From positions 124,001 through 188,000 of the forward strand of contig NZ_WMBB01000007.1 in assembly GCF_009708175.1 (NCBI RefSeq): a DNA stretch of 64,000 nucleotides, in the 5' to 3' direction. The notes below the pieces were generated by a model. The model was not told where the DNA came from, made no database searches, and worked only from the letters and a program-made list of their open reading frames with translations. A program made the translations under genes and the position numbers. Source of the stretch: Nocardia aurantiaca (GTDB taxonomy: Bacteria > Actinomycetota > Actinomycetes > Mycobacteriales > Mycobacteriaceae). Positions within the stretch are counted from its first letter, which is position 1; each line of letters opens with the position of its first letter. Below are positions 51,688 through 60,156 of this stretch, piece after piece.

Positions 51688-53300
51688 GCGAAGCCGACTA
51701 CGTCGTCATCGGGGCGGGCAGCGCGGGCGCCGTCATCGCGAGTCGTCTGGCGGAGTCCGGGGCGAGCGTGGTGCTGTTGGAAGCCGGACGCAGCGACGAT
51801 ACGCGACTGGTTACCAGTCCCGGGCTGATCACCATGGTCCACACGATCCCGCGGTTGAAGCAGCGGGTCTGCTGGAAGCAGTATTCGGTACCGCAGAAGA
51901 ATGCCAATGACCGCACGATTCCGATGACCCGCGGCAAGGTGCTGGGCGGGTCCAGTTCGGTCAACGGCATGCTGTTCGTGCGCGGCAATCGCGCCAATTT
52001 CGACTCCTGGGCTGCCGAGGGCAACGCGGGCTGGAGCTACGAGGAGGTCCTGCCCGCCTACAAGCGTCTGGAGAACTGGCAGGACGGCGCCGATGACTAT
52101 CGCGGCGCCGGCGGCCCCGTCGAGGTCACCCGCCAGCAGAACCTGACCCCGATCACCCAGGAATTCATGGTCGCCGCGGCCGAGACGCTCGGCGCGCCGA
52201 TCATCGACGACTACAACGGACCGTCGCAGGAAGGCATCTCGATCTTCCAGCAGAGTGTCCGCAACGGCCTGCGCTACAGCTCTTCTCGCGCGTATCTCAC
52301 CGATCGGCCGAACCCGGGCCTGCGGGTGCTGACGCGGGTGCAGGTGACCCGCGTCGTCATCGAGAACGGCCGGGCCACCGGTGTCGAGATCGCGGAAGCC
52401 GGGGGCGCTCGCCGCGTGGTCCGCGCGGGCAAGGAGGTCATCGTCTCCGGCGGCGTCGTGGGCTCGCCGCAAATCCTGATGCTATCGGGGATCGGCCCCG
52501 CCGCGCACCTGCGCGAACTCGGTCTCCCCGTGCACGCGGACCTGCCGGTCGGCCAGAACCTGCACGATCACATGTTCGTGCCGATGACGTTCGTGTCGAA
52601 AAAGGCCGTGCACCGCGGCATTCCGACCTACTTCGCCCGTGCCCTCGCCCGCGAACTGCGCCGGCCGGGCAGCTCCTGGATGGGCCGCACCGTGTTCGAA
52701 GCCGTCGGGTTCGTGAAGACCGGCTTCGCCGAGGGCGACTATCCGGACCTTCAGATCCACAGCCTGCCCTGGAGTTATCCGGTACCCAATCAGGACGAGG
52801 ACAAGATGTACCTCGTGGAGCGGCGGCCCGCGCTGACCGTGCTGCCGAGCCTGATCTATCCGAGGAGTCGCGGCGAACTGCGGCTGGCCTCGGCGGATCC
52901 GTTCGCCCCGCCGCTCATCGATCCGGGCTACCTGACCGAGCCGCGCGACGTCGATTTCCTGATCGCAGGCGTCGAGACGGTACGGGAGATCATGGCGCAC
53001 AGGATGATCGCCCCCGACATCATCGAAGAGTACGCACCGGGACCGGATTTCGCGGACGAGAGCGCGTTGCGCCGCGAACTCCCGAACCGGGTGCACTCCA
53101 TCTATCACCCGGTCGGCACCTGCCGCATGGGTGTCGACGAGCGAGCGGTCGTGGATCCCACGCTCCGGGTGCGCGGGATCGAGGGTCTGCGCGTGGCCGA
53201 CGCCTCGATCATGCCGAGCATCACCGGCGGCAATACGAACGCGCCGGCGCTCATGATCGGCGAGAAGTGCGCCGAACTGCTGACCGCGTCGAGCTCGTAG
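51684..53300 (+). CDS. GMC-family FAD oxidoreductase (choline-dehydrogenase-like)
   Basis: 538 residues. FAD-binding GAGSAGA at 10-16 and LLEAGRSDD near 31-39; GMC signature GGSSSVNGMLFVRGN near 90-104; VIVSGGVVGSPQILMLSGIG near 253-272; C-terminal catalytic His region YHPVGTCRMG near 475 and the Asn/His segment ITGGNTNAPALMIGEKC. It oxidises an alcohol to aldehyde or ketone. Overlapping the P450 stop by 4 bases, it probably oxidises the alcohol the P450 makes (inference). Confidence 0.9.
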   Translation: MSEADYVVIGAGSAGAVIASRLAESGASVVLLEAGRSDDTRLVTSPGLITMVHTIPRLKQRVCWKQYSVPQKNANDRTIPMTRGKVLGGSSSVNGMLFVRGNRANFDSWAAEGNAGWSYEEVLPAYKRLENWQDGADDYRGAGGPVEVTRQQNLTPITQEFMVAAAETLGAPIIDDYNGPSQEGISIFQQSVRNGLRYSSSRAYLTDRPNPGLRVLTRVQVTRVVIENGRATGVEIAEAGGARRVVRAGKEVIVSGGVVGSPQILMLSGIGPAAHLRELGLPVHADLPVGQNLHDHMFVPMTFVSKKAVHRGIPTYFARALARELRRPGSSWMGRTVFEAVGFVKTGFAEGDYPDLQIHSLPWSYPVPNQDEDKMYLVERRPALTVLPSLIYPRSRGELRLASADPFAPPLIDPGYLTEPRDVDFLIAGVETVREIMAHRMIAPDIIEEYAPGPDFADESALRRELPNRVHSIYHPVGTCRMGVDERAVVDPTLRVRGIEGLRVADASIMPSITGGNTNAPALMIGEKCAELLTASSS

Positions 53301-53433
53301 CGGCTCGCGCGTGAATCGACGTCGGCGCTCCACCGAAACCGCTTGGCAGATAGGCAGAATCATGACCGAAGCCGACTACGGTGACGTAGCCGCGCGTGAC
53401 TTCCGGAACATGTCCGGGGGGCGAGGTGACCCG

Positions 53434-54687
53434 ATGCGTATAGCGCTGCTGTCCTACCGCAGCAAGACCCATTGCGGTGGGCAAGGGGTCTATGTCCGGT
53501 ATTTGAGTCAGGGGCTGGCGGAGCTCGGCCACGAGGTCGAGGTGTTCTCCGGCCAGCCCTATCCGGAGAACCTCGATTCGCGGGTACGGCTCACCGAGGT
53601 GCCGAGCCTGGATCTGTACCGCGACGAGGACCCCTTCCGCATTCCGCACCCCCGCGAGATCCGCGACAGGATCGATCTGCTCGAGGTCGCCACCATGTGG
53701 ACGGCCGGATTCCCCGAGCCGCGCACGTTCAGTCTGCGCGCGGCCACACTGTTGCGTTCGCGCGCAGGCGATTTCGATGTCGTGCACGACAATCAGTGTC
53801 TCGGCTACGGCCTGCTCGATATCGCCCGGCGGCTGCCCGTGGTCGCCACGATCCACCACCCGATCACCCGCGACCGCGCGGTGGACCTGGCCGCCGCACC
53901 GTGGCGGCGCAAGCCGTTCGTGCACCGTTGGTACGGATTCCTCGGCATGCAGCAGACGGTGGCGCGGCGGATTCCGGACCTGATCACGGTGTCGTCGTCG
54001 TCGGCCGCCGATATCGTCGCGGACTTCCGGGTGTCGCCCGACCAGTTGCACACCGTGCCGCTCGGCGTGAACACCGAGCTGTTCCGGCCACGGGAGACGC
54101 CGCGAACCCGCGGGCGGATCGTCGCGGTCGCCAGCGCCGACAAACCGCTCAAAGGCATCGCGTATCTGCTGAAAGCCGTTGCCCGGCTGCGGCTCACCCA
54201 CGATGTCGAACTGCGGCTGGTCGCCAAGCTCGAGCCGAACGGGCCCACCGAGAAGCTCATCGCCGAGCTCGGGCTCGCCGATATCGTCACCGCCGTCAGC
54301 GGATTGAGCGACGAGCAACTGGCCGAGCTGCTCGCCTCCGCGGAAGTCGCCTGCATTCCCTCGATGTACGAGGGGTTTTCCCTCCCTGCGGTGGAGGCGA
54401 TGGCCAGCGGGACACCCTTGGTCGCCAGCCGCGCCGGAGCGCTGCCCGAAGTCGTCGGCGACAGTGCGGTCCTCGTGGAGCCCGGCGACGTGGAGGACCT
54501 CACCGTGGTGCTCGGCGACCTGCTCCACGATAGGCAGCGCCTGCGCCGCATGAGCATCGCGGGACGTACTCGCGCGCTGGACACTTTCAGCTGGCACGCG
54601 GTCGGCGCTCGCACCGCCGAGGTCTACCAGCGGGCGATCCACCGCCACGGCCGCCCCTCCCCGCCGCGGGCAAAGGCCCGGCTGTGA
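53434..54687 (+). CDS. GT4-family glycosyltransferase
   Basis: 417 residues, GT-B fold. N-terminal MRIALLSYRSKTHCGGQGVY with the Gly-rich loop, FDVVHDNQCLGYGLLDIARR in the middle, and the C-terminal donor-binding part with SMYEGFSLPAVEAMASGTPL, VASRAGALPEVVGDSA and VEPGD. It moves a sugar from a nucleotide donor to an unknown acceptor on the cytoplasmic side. The ATG at 53434 follows GAGGTGA by 5 bases and MRIALLSY is the usual family start; upstream in-frame ATGs at 53362 and 53410 are less likely. Leads a run with a methyltransferase and a cyclase-like gene. Confidence 0.88.
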   Translation: MRIALLSYRSKTHCGGQGVYVRYLSQGLAELGHEVEVFSGQPYPENLDSRVRLTEVPSLDLYRDEDPFRIPHPREIRDRIDLLEVATMWTAGFPEPRTFSLRAATLLRSRAGDFDVVHDNQCLGYGLLDIARRLPVVATIHHPITRDRAVDLAAAPWRRKPFVHRWYGFLGMQQTVARRIPDLITVSSSSAADIVADFRVSPDQLHTVPLGVNTELFRPRETPRTRGRIVAVASADKPLKGIAYLLKAVARLRLTHDVELRLVAKLEPNGPTEKLIAELGLADIVTAVSGLSDEQLAELLASAEVACIPSMYEGFSLPAVEAMASGTPLVASRAGALPEVVGDSAVLVEPGDVEDLTVVLGDLLHDRQRLRRMSIAGRTRALDTFSWHAVGARTAEVYQRAIHRHGRPSPPRAKARL

Positions 54688-54721
54688 ATCATCCCTTCCC
54701 TACCGGCACGCAGGAGGCCAC

Positions 54722-55444
54722 ATGCTGACCGTCGACTTCGACCGTCTGAACGTCGGGCCCGCGGCCCGCGTCATCGATGTGGGTTGCGGCGCGGGCCGGC
54801 ATTCGTTCGAGGCGTACCGTCGCGGGGCCGACATCGTGGCCTTCGATCGGAATGCCGCGGACCTGGCCGACGTGGAGGTCATGTTCCACGCCATGGCCGA
54901 GGCCGGCGAGGCGCCCGAGTACGCCAAGGCGGAGACCGTGTGCGGCGACGCTCTCGAGTTGCCTTACGGTGACGGCGAATTCGATGTCGTGATCGCCTCG
55001 GAGATCCTCGAGCACATCCCTCTCGACGAGCAGGCCATCGCCGAACTGGTGCGCGTGCTGAAGCCGGGCGGCGCGCTGGCCGTCACGGTTCCCCGCTGGC
55101 TGCCCGAACGCATCTGCTGGGCGCTGTCGGACGAGTACCACGCCAATGAAGGCGGCCACGTCCGTATCTACCGCGCCGACGAGCTGCTCGACAAGATCAC
55201 CGCCCGGGGCGTCCGCTACACGCATCAGGAGTTCGCGCATGCGCTGCACTCCCCCTTCTGGTGGCTCAAATGCGCGGTCGGCGTCTCGGACGAGCGGCAC
55301 CCTCTGGTCCAGGCCTATCACCGAATGCTGGTGTGGGACATGTTCTCCGCGCCGGCTCTGACGCGCGTGAGCGAACGCCTGCTGAACCCGCTCATCGGGA
55401 AGTCCGTCGCGCTGTACTTCACGAAACCGGGCGGCGGCCGGTGA
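54722..55444 (+). CDS. Class I SAM-dependent methyltransferase
   Basis: 240 residues. SAM-binding motif I VIDVGCGAGRHSFEA at 18-32, acidic motif II VAFDRNAAD near 40-48, VCGDALELPYGDGEFDVVIA near 74-93, and the post-motif LEHIPLDEQAIAELVRVLKP. AGGAGG lies 5-6 bases before the ATG. The C-terminal part with paired Trp (SPFWWLKCAVG) may touch membrane or lipid substrate. Stop overlaps the next gene's GTG, so both are co-translated. Confidence 0.88.
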   Translation: MLTVDFDRLNVGPAARVIDVGCGAGRHSFEAYRRGADIVAFDRNAADLADVEVMFHAMAEAGEAPEYAKAETVCGDALELPYGDGEFDVVIASEILEHIPLDEQAIAELVRVLKPGGALAVTVPRWLPERICWALSDEYHANEGGHVRIYRADELLDKITARGVRYTHQEFAHALHSPFWWLKCAVGVSDERHPLVQAYHRMLVWDMFSAPALTRVSERLLNPLIGKSVALYFTKPGGGR

Positions 55445-56466
55445 GCGCCGCCGACCTGCCGGTCATCCCGGGAGTCCTGACCCGCGGGGATATCGCGCGC
55501 ACCGCTGAATCCATCGCGGCCGCACAGGAACCCGATGGCGCCATACCCTGGTTCGCGGGCGGTCATATCGATCCGTGGGACCATGTCGAGTCGGCCATGG
55601 CGCTGACGGTGGCGGGCCGGTGGGACGTGGCGCGCGACGCGTATATCTGGTCGGCCAAGAATCAGCGTGACGACGGCTCCTGGCCCATGCAGTTCCGACA
55701 GGGCGTCATCGAGAACCACGACGCCGACACCAACTTCTGCGCCTATCTGGCGACCGGCATCCTGCACTTCCTCAGCATCACCGGCGATTCCGAATTCACC
55801 GCCGAGCTGTGGCCCGCGGTGCGCGCCGGCATCGACTTCGTCCTCACCCTCCAGCTCGGTGATCACGGCGAGATCCATTGGTCCGCCGATGATTCCGGCA
55901 GTTCCGGCGAGGCGCTGCTGACCGGCTGCTCGAGCATCTTCCACAGCCTCGGCTGCGCGATCACGCTCGCCGAGCGCCTCGGCGATCCCCGGCCCGAATG
56001 GCGCCGGGCTCGCCGGCGGCTCGGTCACGCCCTGCGCGACCATCCCGGCGCCTTCCTCGACAAGAGCCGCTACTCGATGGACTGGTACTACCCGATTCTC
56101 GGCGGCGCGGTGCGGGGGACGGCCGCCCGGGCGCGCATCGATCGCTACTGGGACCAATTCGTCGTGCCCGACCTGGGCATTCGCTGTGTCTCCGACGCAC
56201 CGTGGGTCACCGGCGCCGAAACCTGTGAACTGGTCCTGGCTCTCGACGCCATCGGCGACACCTCGACGGCGACCACGCTGTTCACCGACATCCAGCATCT
56301 GCGAGAACCGGACGGATCCTATTGGACCGGACTGGTTTTCACCGATGGCAAACGCTGGCCCGAGGAACGGACCACGTGGACCGCCGGCGCCGTCATACTC
56401 GCGGCCGATGCCCTCACCCGAACCAGTAAGGGGAACGGGATCTTCCGTGATGTCCGCCGCGACTGA
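55441..56466 (+). CDS. Prenyltransferase/terpene-cyclase-like alpha-barrel protein
   Basis: 341 residues from the GTG at 55441 that overlaps the methyltransferase stop (GTGA). Repeated helices with QEPDGAIPWFAGGH, NQRDDGSWPMQFRQG, DSFCAYLATGILHFL-like and EPDGSYWTGLVF are the QW-type repeats of alpha/alpha-barrel squalene-cyclase and prenyltransferase relatives. It is about half the size of a squalene-hopene cyclase, and I do not see a DXDD cyclase motif, so it may bind a lipid rather than cyclise it. Its context with a glycosyltransferase and methyltransferase suggests glycolipid or polyprenyl tailoring. Confidence 0.75.
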   Translation: MSAADLPVIPGVLTRGDIARTAESIAAAQEPDGAIPWFAGGHIDPWDHVESAMALTVAGRWDVARDAYIWSAKNQRDDGSWPMQFRQGVIENHDADTNFCAYLATGILHFLSITGDSEFTAELWPAVRAGIDFVLTLQLGDHGEIHWSADDSGSSGEALLTGCSSIFHSLGCAITLAERLGDPRPEWRRARRRLGHALRDHPGAFLDKSRYSMDWYYPILGGAVRGTAARARIDRYWDQFVVPDLGIRCVSDAPWVTGAETCELVLALDAIGDTSTATTLFTDIQHLREPDGSYWTGLVFTDGKRWPEERTTWTAGAVILAADALTRTSKGNGIFRDVRRD

Positions 56467-56506
56467 GGGATGTCCCGTCAGCCTTGTGAGGGGGCGGTCA
56501 GGGCGA

Positions 56507-56534
56507 AAGGGCCGACCGGTAGCGGTCGGCCCTT
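56507..56534. terminator. Bidirectional hairpin terminator
   Basis: 12-base-pair perfect stem AAGGGCCGACCG / CGGTCGGCCCTT with loop GTAG, between the convergent cyclase-like gene and methyltransferase gene. Confidence 0.75.
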
Positions 56535-56536
56535 CG

Positions 56537-57199
56537 TCAGCCGCGAACGTGCTCGCGCCGCAATATCCGAAGCGACCCGGTCACGGAGAGCATGCGGAAC
56601 ATGCCGGACTCCAGAGCGCGCCGGTAGATGTGGTACGGGGCTTGCCCACCGTCTGCCGGGTCGGGAAACACGTCGTGGATGGCCAGGATCCCGCCCTCCG
56701 CCACCCGGTGCGCCCAGCAGTCGTAATCGCGCTGCGCCGCTTCCTCGGTGTGGCCACCGTCGATGAACAGCAGGCGCAGCGGGGCGCCCCAGATGCGCGC
56801 GACCGCCGCGGAGGAGCCGATGACGCCGATCACGATGTCGGTCAGCCCGGCCCGAACGATACTGCGGCGGAAGGAGGTCACGGTGTCGAAGACACCGGTC
56901 TCGGTATCCACCAACGAGGTGTCGTGGTACTCCCAGCCGGGCTGATGCTCCTCGGAACCACGATGATGGTCGACGGTGAAGACCGTGGCGCCCGTCTCCC
57001 GCGCGGCCGCGCCGAGATAGATCGCGGATTTGCCGCAGTAGGTACCGATTTCGAGGATTACGCCGTCACCGGCGAAGGTGCGCGCGGCCTCGTAGAGAGC
57101 CAGGCCCTCGTGCGGCGGCATGAAACCAGGCACCTGTTCGGCGAGGGTGAACAATGCCTCGACGCCGCGTTCCTCGACTGGCTCCGCGTCCACCGTCAC
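56537..57199 (-). CDS. Class I SAM-dependent methyltransferase (Methyltransf_24 type)
   Basis: 220 residues starting at a GTG that overlaps the AdhB-fragment stop (GTGA). Motif I ILEIGTYCGKSAIYLGAAAR near 48-67, TVFTVDHHRGSEEH near 73, and the LLFIDGGHTEEAAQRDYDCW stretch typical of O-methyltransferase-like family 24, then GGILAIHDVF. N-terminal FTLAEQVPGFMPPHEGLALY. Substrate unknown. Last gene of the minus-strand unit SDR, AdhB fragment, methyltransferase. Confidence 0.85.
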   Translation of the reverse strand: MTVDAEPVEERGVEALFTLAEQVPGFMPPHEGLALYEAARTFAGDGVILEIGTYCGKSAIYLGAAARETGATVFTVDHHRGSEEHQPGWEYHDTSLVDTETGVFDTVTSFRRSIVRAGLTDIVIGVIGSSAAVARIWGAPLRLLFIDGGHTEEAAQRDYDCWAHRVAEGGILAIHDVFPDPADGGQAPYHIYRRALESGMFRMLSVTGSLRILRREHVRG

Positions 57200-57612
57200 A
57201 GCACGACCACCGATCGCAGCACCAGGCCGGATCTCATGGTGCCGAACGCCTTCTCGACCTGGTCGAGGGCAATGCGTTCGGAGACGAACAGATCCAGTGG
57301 CAGCCGGTCCTGCCGGTAGAGTTCGAGCAGGGTGGGGAAATCCCGCTCCGGCAGGCAATCCCCGTACCATGACGACTTCAGTGCCCCGCCGTGGGAGAAG
57401 AAGTCCAGCAGCGGCATATCGATGCGCATGTCCGGCGTCGGCACGCCGACCAGCACGACGGTACCCGCCAGATCACGCGCGTAGAACGCCTGCCGCCAGG
57501 TCTGCGGCCGCCCGACCGCGTCGATGACCACGTCGGCTCCGAAACCCGCTGTGTACTCGCGAATTCGCTCTACCGCATCCTCGGCCGCCGCGTCCAGCAC
57601 GATCTCCCCCAT
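57196..57612 (-). CDS. C-terminal fragment of a zinc alcohol dehydrogenase (AdhB type)
   Basis: 138 residues matching only the last third of NDMA/mycothiol-type alcohol dehydrogenases such as M. tuberculosis AdhB (Rv0761c, about 375 residues): FGADVVIDAVGRPQTW, RDLAGTVVLVGVPTPDM, GGALKSSWYGDCLPERDFP and RSVVVL at the end. The whole catalytic zinc domain and the GxGxxG start of the Rossmann fold are missing. Its ATG overlaps the SDR stop by one base (TGATG), so it is still translated after the SDR. In M. tuberculosis full-length adhB lies in the cyp51 cluster, so this looks like a remnant left after deletion; a residual role as a dimer partner is possible but speculative. Confidence 0.8.
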   Translation of the reverse strand: MGEIVLDAAAEDAVERIREYTAGFGADVVIDAVGRPQTWRQAFYARDLAGTVVLVGVPTPDMRIDMPLLDFFSHGGALKSSWYGDCLPERDFPTLLELYRQDRLPLDLFVSERIALDQVEKAFGTMRSGLVLRSVVVL

Positions 57613-58352
57613 CAGGACTCCTTGTGCGGCACGGCCGTCACCAGGCCGCCGTCCACGACGAACTCCGAACCCGTCGCATACGAGGATTCGTCGCTGGCCA
57701 GGAAGAGCACGAAGGTGGCGACCTCCGCCGGCTGTGCGGGACGACCCAGCGGGATGGTGACCAGATCGTCGGGAATCCCCGCCGTCATCGGCGTGCGAAT
57801 CAGGCCGGGGTGCAACGAGTTCACGCGAATGTTGTGCGGCGCGAGCTCGAGTGCGGCCGACTTGGCCAGGCCGCGCACACCCCACTTCGAGGCCACGTAC
57901 CCGTGCGCCCAGGGAGCTCCCCGCAGACCCTCGATCGAGGAGACATTGATGATCGAGCCACCGCCCGCGGCGATCATCGGCTCCACGACGGCCCGCATCC
58001 CCAGGAAGGTGCCGGTCAGATTGACATCGATGATGTGGCGCCACTTGCCGAGATCGAACCTCTGCAGCGGGCCGCCATTGACGATCCCGGCATTGTTCAC
58101 GAGTACGTCCAGCTTCCCGAACTCGTTCACCGCCGCGGCGACCGCGGTTTCCCAGTGCACCGGCTCGGTCACGTCGAGATGCACGTAACGGGCTGCGTCA
58201 CCGAGTGATTCGGCAAGCGCCTTGCCGTCGTCGTCGAGGATGTCGCCGATCACGACCCGCGCCCCCTCGGCCACCAGTAATTCGGCGTGGGCGGCGCCCA
58301 TCCCGCGTGAACCGCCGCTGATGAGTGCAACTTTGCCGTCTACACGTCCCAT
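57612..58352 (-). CDS. Short-chain dehydrogenase, 3-alpha/20-beta-hydroxysteroid dehydrogenase type
   Basis: 246 residues closely like M. tuberculosis Rv2002 (FabG3), an NADH-dependent 20-beta-hydroxysteroid dehydrogenase: SGGSRGMGAAHA near 13-24, GDILDDDGKALAE, YVHLDVTEP, NNAGIVNGGP near 88, INVSSIEGLRG near 137, YVASK (Tyr/Lys pair) near 152, VNSLHPGLIRTPMT and DESSYATGSEFVVDGG. Start: ATG 58352 matches the homologue's start; GTG 58361 is in frame. No clear Shine-Dalgarno. Divergent from the DapB-like gene at 58470 across an operator-like region. Confidence 0.9.
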   Translation of the reverse strand: MGRVDGKVALISGGSRGMGAAHAELLVAEGARVVIGDILDDDGKALAESLGDAARYVHLDVTEPVHWETAVAAAVNEFGKLDVLVNNAGIVNGGPLQRFDLGKWRHIIDVNLTGTFLGMRAVVEPMIAAGGGSIINVSSIEGLRGAPWAHGYVASKWGVRGLAKSAALELAPHNIRVNSLHPGLIRTPMTAGIPDDLVTIPLGRPAQPAEVATFVLFLASDESSYATGSEFVVDGGLVTAVPHKES

Positions 58353-58387
58353 GGCGGCCACGCTAACATACCGACTGGAAACTGATC

Positions 58388-58414
58388 CAGACTACTGTCC
58401 AGAATTATGATCAG
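58388..58414. promoter_or_regulatory. Operator-like element shared with 61145
   Basis: CAGAC-N4-GTCCAGAATT-N-TG-N-TCAG. The same pattern with the same spacing lies at 61145-61171 (21 of the 23 listed bases fixed plus spacers). CTGTCCAGA-N3-ATG within it also resembles the right arm of the CYP51 operator. It lies between the divergent SDR and DapB-like genes. Confidence 0.6.
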
Positions 58415-58469
58415 ACTTTGGAACAGGCCCTTCGGTCTGGATCGAAACCGCGATCCACGAGGAGATTTC

Positions 58470-59555
58470 ATGGCCATCCGCGTCGCTCATGTCGGCACCG
58501 GGAACGTCGGCCGACTGGCCTTGGCCGGACTGATCGAGAGCCCCCGCTACGAGCTGACCGGGGTGTGCGTCTCGACGCCCGGCAAGGTCGGCAAGGACGC
58601 GGGCGAGCTCGCGGGACTCGACGTCACGACAGGCGTCCGCGCGGTCGGCGACCTCGATACCCTGCTCGCCGCCGCACCGGACTGTGTCGTGTACTGCGCT
58701 ATGGGCGATACCCGGATGCAGGACGCGATCGGGGATTGCCGCCGGATCCTGGCCGCCGGAGTGAATGTCGTGGGCTCGGCGCCGGGATTGCTGCAATATC
58801 CCTGGCAGGTCCTGCCCGAGAAGTACATCGCGCCGGTGGAAGCCGCTGCGCGAGAGGGCGGTTCGAGCCTGTTCATCACCGGCGTCGATCCCGGATTCAC
58901 CAATGACCTGCTGCCCTTCGCACTGGCCGGAACCTGCCAGACGGTCGAACAGGTCCGCTGCATGGAGATCGCGGACTACGCCACCTACGACGGCGCGACC
59001 GTCATGTTCGACGTAATGGGGTTCGGCAAACCGCTCGACGAGGTCCCCATGCTGCTCCAGCCGGGCGTACTCAGCCTCGCCTGGGGTCCCGCCATCCGGC
59101 AACTGGCCGCCGGACTCGGCATCACCCTCGAGCAGATCACCGAGGACTACGAGCGCGTTCCCGCGCCGGAGGCGTTCGATATCGCGGCGGGCCACATCCC
59201 CGAAGGCGGCCTGGCCGCACTGCGATTCGAGATCCGCGGGATCGTGGACGGGCGGCCCGCGATCGTGATCGAGCATGTCACCCGGCTGCGCGAGGATCTG
59301 CGACCGGAGTGGACCCGGCCGGCGCAGGCGGGCGCTTCCTATCGTGTCGAAATCACCGGCGAGCCTTCGTATCTCGTCGACATCTGCCCCACCAGCCGCA
59401 AGGGTGATCACAACCACGCGGCCATCGTCGCCGCGGCGGGCCGCATCGTGAACGCCATTCCCGCCGTCCTCGGGGCCGCACCCGGCATCCGCACGACGCT
59501 GGACCTGCCACTGGTGACCGCGCCCGGCCGCTTCGCCGCGGCGGCTCCGCGCTGA
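58470..59555 (+). CDS. DapB-like NAD(P)-dependent oxidoreductase
   Basis: 361 residues. Rossmann start IRVAHVGTGNVGRLALAGLI at 3-22 with GTGNVG; VVYCAMGDTRMQDAIGDCRR; VNVVGSAPGLLQYPW; SLFITGVDPGFTNDLLPFAL; then a large alpha/beta C-terminal domain. It belongs to the dihydrodipicolinate-reductase-like group annotated as diaminopentanoate-dehydrogenase-like in mycobacteria, with unknown substrate, and is often near steroid genes. GAGGAG lies 6 bases before the ATG at 58470; the frame from 58407 has no such site. A paralogue is at 61271-62356. Confidence 0.83.
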   Translation: MAIRVAHVGTGNVGRLALAGLIESPRYELTGVCVSTPGKVGKDAGELAGLDVTTGVRAVGDLDTLLAAAPDCVVYCAMGDTRMQDAIGDCRRILAAGVNVVGSAPGLLQYPWQVLPEKYIAPVEAAAREGGSSLFITGVDPGFTNDLLPFALAGTCQTVEQVRCMEIADYATYDGATVMFDVMGFGKPLDEVPMLLQPGVLSLAWGPAIRQLAAGLGITLEQITEDYERVPAPEAFDIAAGHIPEGGLAALRFEIRGIVDGRPAIVIEHVTRLREDLRPEWTRPAQAGASYRVEITGEPSYLVDICPTSRKGDHNHAAIVAAAGRIVNAIPAVLGAAPGIRTTLDLPLVTAPGRFAAAAPR

Positions 59556-59590
59556 CGACTATTGCCGACGACCGGTGGCTAGAATAGCAT

Positions 59591-59606
59591 TCGGACATAT
59601 GTCCGA
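59591..59606. promoter_or_regulatory. TetR operator palindrome over the start codon
   Basis: TCGGACATATGTCCGA is a perfect 16-base palindrome with the TetR gene's ATG at its centre. TAGAAT (59580-59585) ends 13 bases before the ATG and could be the -10 box. Confidence 0.7.
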
Positions 59607-60117
59607 TCTCTTGTCCAGTGCAGGGCGTACGCCGGAGCATCACGACCCCCGCGAGGCCGGCACGCTCGACCGGATCCTCGACTCGGCCCGCATCCTCGTC
59701 GCCCACCGTGGCTTCGAACGCCTCACCGTGCGCGACGCCGCCGCGGCGGCCGGGGTGACGGCCTCATCCGCCTATGTCTACTTCGGGTCCAATGCCCAGC
59801 TGATCTCGGAGATGTTGTGGCGCGGGCTGATCGCCTTGCCGACGACGCGCTCGGCGGCCAGGCGGCGCAAGTCCAAGAGCAGAGCCGACCTCCGGACCGA
59901 GGCGCTCCAGATCCTGGGCCTGCGGTCGCGCACCGCGCGCGAGGTCCAGCACCGCATCCACGCCGCGCTCGGCCCCGACGCGGACAACGCGGCCGTCCAC
60001 CAGCTCGAAGCGCTGTACACGGCCGCGCTGTTCGATGCCGGAACAGGGTATGCCGCGGACTCGTTCGACGCCCGCTCCCCCGAGCAGGTGGTGCTCCGGA
60101 TACTCGGCCGGCGCTGA
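59599..60117 (+). CDS. TetR-family transcriptional regulator
   Basis: 172 residues, on the short side for TetR. DNA-binding helices at about 20-66: TLDRILDSARILVAHRGFER, LTVRDAAAAAGVTASSAYVYF, GSNAQLISEMLW. ATG 59599 is chosen over an in-frame GTG at 59575 because it sits at the centre of the operator palindrome exactly as in the TetR gene at 47207; there is no Shine-Dalgarno, so the message is probably leaderless. The recognition helix (TASSAYVYFGS) is like that of the first TetR (TATAYTYFSS), in line with their near-identical operators. Confidence 0.88.
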   Translation: MSDLLSSAGRTPEHHDPREAGTLDRILDSARILVAHRGFERLTVRDAAAAAGVTASSAYVYFGSNAQLISEMLWRGLIALPTTRSAARRRKSKSRADLRTEALQILGLRSRTAREVQHRIHAALGPDADNAAVHQLEALYTAALFDAGTGYAADSFDARSPEQVVLRILGRR

Positions 60118-60156
60118 CCGAAGTAACGTCGGAACCACATCACGAAGGAGATAGCC

